Assembly: GCA_023418375.1 (NCBI GenBank)
Contig: JAEZZV010000269.1
Span: 1 to 12,017, forward strand
Reading direction: 5' to 3'
Length of the DNA: 12,017 nucleotides
Source: Actinomycetes bacterium
Lineage (GTDB): Bacteria > Actinomycetota > Actinomycetes > Actinomycetales > Cellulomonadaceae
Of this stretch, positions 6,698-12,017 are shown piece by piece. Position 1 is the stretch's first letter; the number at the start of each line of letters is the position of its first letter. The notes beneath the pieces were generated by a model. It was not told the origin of the DNA, did no database searches, and saw nothing but the letters and a program-made list of their open reading frames with translations. The position numbers and the translations under genes were made by a program.

Positions 6698-8378
6698 TCA
6701 CCCAACCCCCGCGACGCCACCGAGGCCACATCCGACAGATCCACCTCGAACACCTGCGCCGCCGGCACGACAACCATCGGGAGGTCGTAGGTCCATCCAT
6801 CCGGGGGCGGTTGGGCCCCCCTCGTACACCTCCACGCACGCCCGGCCGCCGATGCCGTCGACCCGGATCGCGGGGCCACGCTGCCCGCTCACGGCTGCGA
6901 ACGTGCCGCCAATCGAGGTCAGTCTCCAAGCCATCTCGTGCGTCAACCTGGATCCGTCAACGATCAGGGATGCGCCCTCCGGAGCGGCAAAGCAGTAGCG
7001 GTCGGAAGACCCAGCCGCCTCGAGCCGTCCTGCACCGCTCGTACCGGCCATCGCCGCCGGACGCACCTCAACACCAGGCTGCATCTCTAGTTCGAAGAGC
7101 TCGTAGGGCACACGGTGCATGTCGACTTCGACACGACCGACGCCGAGGGTCGTCGCACCACCGTCGCTGGCGATCCGCAACCTGGCGAGGACGTCAGGCG
7201 CAGAGTGCAAGCGCCCGAACACGACGGTAGCCCCGTACAGCGTGGCACCGGAGGCGAGCTGGACGCTGCGCTCCGAGTCCTCCCGCACCGCACCCCGCAC
7301 GACCGTGCCGTCCAGAACCAATTCCACCGTGCTTGAACTGATAGGCACGTCGGACACGACGGCCGCGACAACGGTCAGCGAGCTGTGCCCGGACAAATCG
7401 TTGAGGTAGAAGGAGTAGTGATCGTTCGCCCCGTAAAGTCCCGCAAGGTTCGATCCGTCTGCCTCGGCGCGGAGCCGCCCCGGGTAGAAGTTCGGCGGAA
7501 TCTCGCCGTTGAACCCCACCGAGAGGGGCGTGTCGCCGAGCATGGCGTCGCCGAGGCCGAGTCCGAAGCTCGGCGAGCTGGCGAGACTATCGGCGAACGA
7601 TGCGTCCCCCGAGAAGCCTACGTCCGCAATGCAATCGTCAAGGCCCAAGCCCTCGCTCAGGCCCGCCGACAGGCACACGTCACGCGCCCGCGAATAGTCG
7701 GCCGGCGAGAGGTCGCCGAGCGTGGTCACGCCACGCGGGTACCCTGGATCGTAGTAGTCTTCTGTCGATTTGCCATCCGCATACGTGAAGAGCGAACTCA
7801 CATCACTCACCCGCCACGACGCACCGAATGTGGCGTAGAGCCTTTGCAGGTAAAGAGCGTCCGAGGCGCCGAAGCCAAGCGAACTCGTAACATCGATACC
7901 GCCGGAGGAAACGAGATCGTTGCGCGGATTGCCATCGAAGTTGCCGAGCATTCCGACGATTTCTCCGGCCCAGCCGTCGGGCAGTCCAATGCTCAGGTCG
8001 CCGCGGGCCCCTGGCCTCGGGGTCCACGTGACCAGCGCCTGCGCGGCCTGCCCGTCGAAAGCGCTCAGCATCTGCAACGCACCGCGGGCTTCGCGGGAGA
8101 GGAGCCGCCCATCTCCCAAGTACGTGATGGCACCAACAGGAAGCTCCAGCGCCGCCCCGTCTACGAGCACCGCGCCGTCCGACGAGAACTCCACAGTTGC
8201 GTCTCCCGAGCGGACGACTACCGAACCGATGCTCGAAAGGTCGCGCTGCGCGGGGACTGTCCTCATCTGGATCTCGAACTCAGAGGCATCGTGCCTGAGC
8301 AGCGAGAACTCGCCGACAGCGTGGAAATCGTAATTGAGGCCATCCAAACGTAGTGAGTCGCGGATCAGCCCGAACCTG
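6698..8378 (-). pseudogene. secreted VWD protein, central piece: von Willebrand factor type D domain
   Basis: The frame enters from the insertion element at 8378, so its true N-terminus lies at 10451. The first residues, RDSLRLDGLNYDFHAVGEF, match the start of VWD domains (GDPH..TxDGxxYDFxAVGEF). FEIQMRTVPAQ and the calcium-site motif MLGNFDGNPRNDL follow. Next comes a cysteine-pair region (DVCLSAG, LDDCIADVGFSGDASFADS) typical of the segment after a bacterial VWD domain, then a beta-rich part with further cysteines (YCFAAPEG, ACVEVYEG). Near 6816-6821 a run of six G shifts the reading frame; past that point this frame continues out of register to a stop at 6698. With five G the text reads VYEGAQPPPDGWTYDL and joins the distal piece. 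Third-position GC looks lower here than in the distal piece. Confidence 0.75.
6733..6756. repeat. direct repeat, copy 2 (PPC unit)
   Basis: Identical to 6355-6378 and offset by exactly 378 bp (126 codons), marking duplication of the PPC-like unit. Confidence 0.8.
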
Positions 8379-8406
8379 CCCCCCCTCTGATTGCGGTGTG
8401 ACGAAG
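8379..8406 (+). repeat. left terminal inverted repeat of the passenger-carrying IS
   Basis: Seven C, then TCTGATTGCGGTGTGA, then five more bases partly matching the other end. The core 16 bp are identical to the reverse complement of 10033-10048. Confidence 0.9.
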
Positions 8407-8425
8407 GGCTGGCACACTGAGCACC

Positions 8426-9670
8426 GTGTCACGACCCGTACCGGTCGGAGCACCGCCGTGTCCGCGGCCTGGTCACACCGCCGAACTTGGGTTCGTGGTG
8501 GTGCGCGATGGCCGGTACGGCCGTCCTCCGGGCCGTCAGCGCTACCGCTGCACCGACCCCGCCAGTGGGGCTTTCCATCGCTTCACACCCCTGCTGCCGC
8601 GTGAGCTGACCGTCAGCGGGGTGTGCACCTCGTGCGACACCGAGGTCGCGGCGCACGCCGGGCCGGTCGTCACGCGTACCTATCGCCACCGCCTGCACCT
8701 GGTCGCGGACGCGCTGGTGGCCGTTGGGCGCGGGGTGAGCTACACCAGGGCCGCCCAGCGCGCCCGGGTGGCGGCAGGACGGGACCCGCTCGAGGGCGAG
8801 GGCGCGGGGCAACTCGTCGCCGAGTGGGTGGACGCCTGGGCCCCGGTCATCCTGCGCGCGCACGCCCAGGGGGCCCCGGTCGAGACGCTCGTGCTCGACA
8901 GCACCGACTTCTGGTGGACCAACCGGCGGACCTCCCAGCGGCGCCGGGAGTTCGCCGTCCTGCTGGCCTACGGCTACCTGGCGAACGGCCAGCGCCGCCT
9001 GCTCGGCGCGCACGCGGCACCGACCGCGCGCACCGGGGACTACCTCGACCTCCTCGCCGGCCTCGAGCTGCCCGAGCCGCCAGCATCGGTTGTGGCTGAT
9101 GACGACCGAGCCATCCAGGCCGCGGTGCGCGTGATGTGGGGCTCAGGTGCCACGACGCCGTACCTGTTCACGTGTGAGTACCACCTGCGCCAACGTGCGC
9201 AGGACGCGTTGCAGGCCGACAAGGCCGACGCTCCACGCGGAAGGTGGATGCGCCGCCTGGACACCGCGTTCCGCCGTCCGGAGGGCTGGGAGGAGTTCCG
9301 GGACTCCTGCGCGACCCTAGGCACCGCGGCCCGGTGGGTCACCGCGAACGACCAGCTCATCTCCGCTCAGGTCGTCGCCAGGCACCAACTCCCCGCTCAC
9401 TACTCCACGGCTGCCGCCGAGGCCGCTGCGGCCAAGCTACGCGGCCTGTTCGAACAGCGCTCCTTCGCGCTGCGCAACGCCCGGCGCACGAACCTGCTCC
9501 TCGGCCTGGCCTGTCTGCACCTGAACAACCAGGACGACGCTGCCACCTACCACCGCATCCTGCGCGAGCACACCGAAGCCCTCGGCGGGTATCCCGCGAC
9601 CCGGCAGCGCACGAACCGTGACAAGGGCCGCGACCCGGCCACCGGCAAGCGGATGTCTTCGCTTCGCTGA
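8426..9670 (+). CDS. DDE-type transposase with N-terminal zinc-ribbon, family uncertain
   Basis: 414 residues from GTG at 8426; no clear ribosome site precedes it, and similarity by eye cannot settle the start. The N-terminus has cysteine/histidine pairs of a DNA-binding zinc ribbon (C12, H17, C42, H51; C67, C70). The catalytic core candidates are D158 or D161 in VLDSTDFWW, D225-D227 in VVADDDRAI, and E343 in LRGLFEQRSFALRN. CEYHLRQRAQ (250-259) resembles the C..H feature after the second aspartate in MULE/IS256-type transposases. The tail ends in lysine- and arginine-rich residues. It fills most of the element and lies 20 bp inside the left repeat. The IS256/IS1249 group is the nearest guess, held weakly; transposase identity itself rests on the repeats plus the DDE pattern. 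Confidence 0.8.
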   Translation: MSRPVPVGAPPCPRPGHTAELGFVVVRDGRYGRPPGRQRYRCTDPASGAFHRFTPLLPRELTVSGVCTSCDTEVAAHAGPVVTRTYRHRLHLVADALVAVGRGVSYTRAAQRARVAAGRDPLEGEGAGQLVAEWVDAWAPVILRAHAQGAPVETLVLDSTDFWWTNRRTSQRRREFAVLLAYGYLANGQRRLLGAHAAPTARTGDYLDLLAGLELPEPPASVVADDDRAIQAAVRVMWGSGATTPYLFTCEYHLRQRAQDALQADKADAPRGRWMRRLDTAFRRPEGWEEFRDSCATLGTAARWVTANDQLISAQVVARHQLPAHYSTAAAEAAAAKLRGLFEQRSFALRNARRTNLLLGLACLHLNNQDDAATYHRILREHTEALGGYPATRQRTNRDKGRDPATGKRMSSLR

Positions 9671-9673
9671 CGG

Positions 9674-9976
9674 CTACGCCCGGGACAGGACCTCGACGAG
9701 CTGGTCCACCGTCGGGGACCCGCCGACACCCTCCGGGGTTCGGTAGAGCCGGCACGACAGCCCCACCAGCGCCCCTGCTTGCGCGAAGGCGTCCTCGCCG
9801 TCCACAAGCACCGATGGCGACCCGTGAAAACCCCACTCCTCGGCCTGCTCCGGGGTGGCAACGAGGACCTTCTCCACCTCAACCGGACGGCCCACCGCCT
9901 CGAGCGCCTCACGCAGGCGCGCGTCGGCGACCTTCCAGTGGGGGCACCCGTCGAAGTACAGCAGCTGGACTCGCAT
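9674..9976 (-). CDS. thioredoxin-like small protein carried by the IS
   Basis: 100 residues from ATG at 9976, preceded by GATGGGGGT; an in-frame GTG at 9994 would add six residues without similarity. The protein opens with a beta strand and redox-type turn, VQLLYFDGCPHW (C11, W14), where the second cysteine of a CxxC is replaced by tryptophan. A cis-proline region follows (FHGSPSVLVDGEDAF, 50-64), then a second cysteine in VGLSCRLYRTPEG (C75). This is the pattern of small thioredoxin/glutaredoxin-fold proteins found near metal- and mercury-resistance genes in actinobacteria. The substrate is unknown. The gene is convergent with the transposase, with 3 bp between the two stops, and starts 57 bp inside the right repeat, so it moves with the element. 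Confidence 0.75.
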   Translation of the reverse strand: MRVQLLYFDGCPHWKVADARLREALEAVGRPVEVEKVLVATPEQAEEWGFHGSPSVLVDGEDAFAQAGALVGLSCRLYRTPEGVGGSPTVDQLVEVLSRA

Positions 9977-10027
9977 ACCCCCATCCTGCCCCACTGCAGC
10001 GCCGCATCAGTCACCTCGCGAGCGCGC

Positions 10028-10056
10028 CTTTATCACACCGCAATCAGAGGGGGGGG
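10028..10056 (-). repeat. right terminal inverted repeat of the passenger-carrying IS
   Basis: TCACACCGCAATCAGA at 10033-10048 followed by eight G, the reverse complement of the left end apart from one extra base in the homopolymer. Five less conserved positions lie on the inner side. Confidence 0.9.
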
Positions 10057-10451
10057 CGGTCGTTGCTCGCCTCATCCTCGGGTGGCTGCGGATCGCCAGC
10101 CACCGCACTGAGAAACTCGTTCGGCAGGCCTTCGGAGGCCGAGGTTGGTGGCGCGGTCACCGAGTCGCCTCGCAGCGCCCCGTCGCCGGCGACGGCCGTC
10201 GACCTAGTGTCCAGCGAGAGTTCGGAAGCGCCCGTGGGAGCGACTACCGCCCCACCGCCCACGCTCGCCACTGGGCCTACCGGTCCGGCAAGCGCCCCAG
10301 TTGCAGGCTCGAGCATCACCTGCTGCCGAACCTCTGGCAAGGGCGAGGCCACGGATGCGGTGGCAGGCGCCGCGGTGATGACCACCGACGCAACTACCGC
10401 TGCGGCAACGATCGATCCCAGAACTCGCCCGGATGCGGAACGCGCGGACAT
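10057..10451 (-). pseudogene. secreted VWD protein, N-terminal piece with signal peptide
   Basis: Starts at ATG 10451 with a good ribosome site (GGGGAT, about 5 bp spacing). Residues 1-32 are a classical signal peptide: basic MSARSASGR, a hydrophobic core GSIVAAAVVASVVITAA, and an A-T-A motif at 30-32 for cleavage before S33. The mature part is a low-complexity linker rich in alanine, valine, glycine and threonine, ending EDEASND before the insertion. Read on into the insertion it would add only RPPL and stop at 10044. Joined at 8378 it continues NDRRFGLIRDSLRLDG into the VWD domain without a frame change. With the one-base slip corrected, the ancestral product is 921 residues: signal peptide, linker, VWD, two PPC-like units. 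Confidence 0.75.
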
Positions 10452-10489
10452 AGCGATCCCCCTGCTCAGTCACGCTGGCTGGCGCCACA

Positions 10490-10506
10490 GTCACGGCGCC
10501 CGTGAC
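10490..10506. promoter_or_regulatory. candidate operator upstream of the VWD gene
   Basis: A perfect inverted repeat, GTCACGG (10490-10496) and CCGTGAC (10500-10506) around CGC, lies 39 bp upstream of the ATG at 10451. CAGTCAC recurs nearby in the same intergenic space (near 10467, 10488 and 10548). Position and symmetry suggest a regulator site; a short hairpin in the leader is the alternative. Confidence 0.35.
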
Positions 10507-10611
10507 AGAAGGTAGCGGCGATCGGGCCCCGTAGGGCCATGCGGCGGGCACAGTCACCCATTCGGGGCAACGAGCCCAGGACCCAACGCGTTGGCGCGCT
10601 CCCGAACGCAC

Positions 10612-10629
10612 GCGCATATGCGCTAGCGT
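10612..10629 (+). promoter_or_regulatory. likely -10 element for a leaderless transcript, with overlapping palindrome
   Basis: TAGCGT at 10624-10629 fits TAnnnT and lies 6 bp before the A of ATG at 10636, the spacing seen for leaderless actinobacterial genes, and no Shine-Dalgarno sequence is present. Directly upstream is a perfect 12-bp palindrome, GCGCATATGCGC (10612-10623), where a repressor could sit. No convincing -35 is visible. Confidence 0.4.
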
Positions 10630-10635
10630 CTCGCC

Positions 10636-11715
10636 ATGGCCTCAGGGGGAGCCTCGACGGCGGCACGCGTGCGACTCCTGGATCGCCTTTGGGAACCGGC
10701 CGATGGGCCGCTTCTTGCGCTGCTCGAGGTTCACGGACCTGGGGGGATAACTGAGGGGGACTTGTCCTCCGACGAGCGATCCCATGGGATCGTCGACGGC
10801 GCGGCGGGTCCGGCGATCGTGCGGATGCCGCCCCTCATCGACCGGCAGTTCGACCACTGGATGGTTGCCATTGCCGGTGGCATGAGCCTTGTCTTCGAAC
10901 GCGCCCATGACCGGCCCGACCAGAGCGGGAAGCTCGTCCCGCGCGGGCTCTACCGTTTCGACCTTGCGACCTCGACCTGGTCGCGACTGCCGGTCGACCC
11001 GGGTCCCACGCCGCGCCGATGGTTCACGGTGACCGCCAACGCCGACGGCTCACGGGTGATCGTCGTGACGCATCGCGTCGACGACGCGCCCGCGGATGCC
11101 GAGCGGCCGTGGGACTCCACCACCACGACGGTGTCGGAGATCGTCGGCGGCCACTCGCGCCAGGTCGGGACACTGCGCGGCATGTGGCGTGAGGGCAACG
11201 AGCCGGCGGCGTACCTGTCCCCCGACGGGGCTCTCCTCGCCTTGTCGATTCACGAGCAGGGCACTTGGTCGACCCAGTGCGTCGTTCTCGACATGGCCAC
11301 CGGTCACCGCGTGGCACATCACGCAGGGGCCAATCCGTGCGGTTCGGCAGCGTGGTCACCCGACGGGCGACACCTTCTCGTGACGACCTCGGGCGCTCCC
11401 GGCGTCCTCGACCTCGACACCCTCGAAATCGGGCCGCTTCCCATCGCGCCCGGCCGGCTCGGAGAGCCGGGCGGCGGCCGCGCGTTCCCCGCCGGCTTCC
11501 TCGACGACAACCACCTGCTGATCTACTCCGAACGTCACAACTACACCCGCGAGACCACGAACCTGACCATCGCGTCAGTCCCCGTGCAGGGTACCGAGCG
11601 CACCCCCCTCTACACTTGGACCGCCCCACGCTTCAACCAGTACATTCGGCCCCAATTCGTCGCACCGATCCACGAACGGCTGAAGAGTCTGGCCAACCCG
11701 TCGTCAGAGGGGTGA
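10636..11715 (+). CDS. beta-propeller-like protein (WD40/TolB-type repeats), unknown function
   Basis: 359 residues. There is no signal peptide or membrane segment, so it is probably cytoplasmic. Repeated four-strand blade features are visible: ANADGSRVIVVT, YLSPDGALLALS (SPDG at 195-198) and AAWSPDGRHLLVTTS (SPDG at 241-244), each followed by a strand giving a value label such as CVVLDMATGHR or GVLDLDTLEIG. This is the PD40/TolB-like pattern. No catalytic motif is seen, so a binding or scaffold role is inferred only from the fold. The start at 10636 is supported by the -10 spacing and by the lack of any better start. The gene is divergent from the VWD gene and ends before a hairpin terminator; nothing ties the two functionally. 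Confidence 0.75.
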   Translation: MASGGASTAARVRLLDRLWEPADGPLLALLEVHGPGGITEGDLSSDERSHGIVDGAAGPAIVRMPPLIDRQFDHWMVAIAGGMSLVFERAHDRPDQSGKLVPRGLYRFDLATSTWSRLPVDPGPTPRRWFTVTANADGSRVIVVTHRVDDAPADAERPWDSTTTTVSEIVGGHSRQVGTLRGMWREGNEPAAYLSPDGALLALSIHEQGTWSTQCVVLDMATGHRVAHHAGANPCGSAAWSPDGRHLLVTTSGAPGVLDLDTLEIGPLPIAPGRLGEPGGGRAFPAGFLDDNHLLIYSERHNYTRETTNLTIASVPVQGTERTPLYTWTAPRFNQYIRPQFVAPIHERLKSLANPSSEG

Positions 11716-11732
11716 GCGCGCAGTAAGGCACT

Positions 11733-11765
11733 GTCGAGACACTCCCGGTCGGGGAGCGTCTCGAC
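11733..11765 (+). terminator. hairpin terminator after the propeller gene
   Basis: Arms GTCGAGAC (11733-11740) and GTCTCGAC (11758-11765) with an inner pair CTCCC/GGGAG and loop near GGTC, 17 bp after the stop codon. The stem is long and nearly perfect. Confidence 0.75.
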
Positions 11766-11957
11766 GCCTCCATCTAGTCAGCTTGGCCCGTGAGTCCGCG
11801 GCCGTGATCTCCGCCCGCTGGTCCAGTCGTCGTCTCGCGGCCCGCGCCGGCTTGGCCGACGCGCACACCCACGCCTATCTGGATCCACTGGGGTCTGCTG
11901 CACGGATAGGTGACACCTGATCTGGCTTGCCTTGCGGCGGCCGGGGAGGATGTTGCC
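11766..11957. other. gap between terminator and IS3 gene; contains the IS3 left end somewhere
   Basis: No convincing gene. A plus-strand frame open to TGA at about 11919 has codon use like a real gene (…LARESAAVISARW…) but no start signal and no recognisable family, so it may be the tail of a truncated gene. The left end of the IS3 element must lie here, probably after 11880, but I cannot place its inverted repeat without the other end. Confidence 0.4.
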
Positions 11958-12017
11958 GTGCCCAAGCCCTACCCTCGCGAGTTCCGTGACGACGTGGTCC
12001 GTGTGGCCCGCAACCGT
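11958..12017 (+). CDS. IS3-family transposase OrfA, first 20 codons
   Basis: GTG at 11958 is preceded by GGGGAGG (11943-11949) at an 8-bp spacing. The encoded MPKPYPREFRDDVVRVARNR is the well-known start of actinobacterial IS3-family OrfA proteins, the helix-turn-helix part that binds the element ends. The rest of the gene and the element are beyond the right edge, so intactness is unknown. Confidence 0.85.
   Translation, partial: MPKPYPREFRDDVVRVARNR

Larger units (their letters stand above)
6007..6815 (-). pseudogene. secreted VWD protein, distal piece: two PPC-like beta-sandwich repeats
   Basis: This is the C-terminal part of the broken gene, in the frame +1 relative to the VWD piece, ending in TAG at 6007-6009. 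It begins in QPPPDGWTYDLPM and contains two tandem units of about 126 residues, each opening with QVFEVDLS and holding a DEYAFTVPAG or DQYRFTVPAD strand and a later GDYVFRVSG or GAYTLSVSR strand. That is the layout of bacterial pre-peptidase C-terminal (PPC-like) domains, which sit at the ends of secreted proteins and aid folding or surface binding. DNA repeats with a period of 378 bp are visible (6355-6378 equals 6733-6756). There is no plausible independent start, so it should be read as part of the gene beginning at 10451. Confidence 0.75.
8379..10056. mobile_element. insertion sequence of unrecognised family with a thioredoxin-like passenger gene
   Basis: A 1678-bp element bounded by inverted repeats: a run of C followed by TCTGATTGCGGTGTGA at the left (8379-8401), and the exact reverse complement at the right (10033-10056). 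Similarity continues inward by about five bases (AAGG shared). It holds a DDE-type transposase (plus) and a 100-residue thioredoxin-like protein (minus) meeting tail to tail. It interrupts the VWD gene: the codon split by the element is completed exactly (CG + C) when 8379-10056 is removed. No target duplication is visible on the flanks (…AACCTG left, CGGTCG… right). I cannot name the family. Confidence 0.85.

Noticed and set aside
5866..7230. Plus-strand open frame of 454 codons
   Set aside because: Arg/Pro/His-rich with no domain; it lies antisense to the VWD gene, whose minus-strand frames carry clear repeats and motifs.
7385..8353. Plus-strand open frame of 322 codons
   Set aside because: Antisense to the VWD domain coding strand, where GLNYDFHAVGEF and GNFDGNPRNDL are plain family motifs.
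10044..10451. N-terminal VWD piece as a complete 135-residue secreted protein
   Set aside because: Its last four codons and stop come from the end of the insertion element; the frame joins exactly to the VWD piece on the other side.
11774..11965. Minus-strand open frame of 63 codons
   Set aside because: No ribosome site or family similarity, and it overlaps the leader of the IS3 gene.
1..12017. CRISPR array, tRNA or rRNA genes
   Set aside because: No regularly spaced short repeats, no cloverleaf with a T-loop GTTCRA block in proper context, and no conserved rRNA segments were seen on either strand by eye.

Overview
The base composition (strongly GC-rich, G or C at most third codon positions) and the gene families point to a high-GC actinomycete. 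A LacI/CebR-type operator motif and a VWD-domain secreted protein would fit a Cellulomonas-like member of Micrococcales, but that placement is tentative. Everything here was read by eye from the sequence; no database was searched.

Layout. (1) Positions 1-2425, minus strand: a compact operon of an ArsR-type regulator, a hydrogenase-type NuoB/HyfI-like iron-sulfur subunit and a HyfB/NuoL-like proton-pumping subunit that runs off the left edge. (2) Positions 2426-3343: a divergent intergenic region with a CebR/CelR-like palindrome, a small membrane-anchored six-cysteine protein on the plus strand, and a strong hairpin terminator. (3) Positions 3358-4134, minus strand: a YdcF/SanA-like DUF218 membrane protein. 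(4) Positions 4191-5984: a wrecked zone. The 3' half of an Lrp/AsnC regulator and the 3' end of a Vsr-like endonuclease gene both stop at a mobile-element scar. An IS30-family element, with 25-bp inverted repeats and a 3-bp CGA duplication, sits inside the paired direct repeats of what looks like an IS21-type end. (5) Positions 6007-10451, minus strand: one large secreted VWD-domain gene, now broken. Its signal-peptide exon-like start (10451-10057) is separated from the rest (8378-6007) by an insertion sequence at 8379-10056, and a one-base expansion of a G run breaks the frame again near 6816-6821. Removing the insertion exactly at its ends and one G restores a continuous frame of 921 residues. 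(6) The insertion sequence carries its own DDE-type transposase and, convergent to it, a small thioredoxin-like passenger gene, all within one pair of near-perfect terminal repeats. (7) Positions 10636-11715, plus strand: a beta-propeller-like protein, probably from a leaderless transcript, closed by a hairpin terminator. (8) Position 11958 to the end: the first 20 codons of an IS3-family transposase.

How it fits together. The left 2.4 kb is an ordinary respiratory or hydrogenase-like module. From about 4.2 kb to the right edge the window is a mobile-element landing zone with at least four different insertion elements or remnants (IS21-like, IS30, an element I cannot place in a family, IS3) and three broken host genes. 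The most interesting object is the unplaced insertion element with a redox-type passenger gene that interrupts the VWD gene without any visible target duplication.
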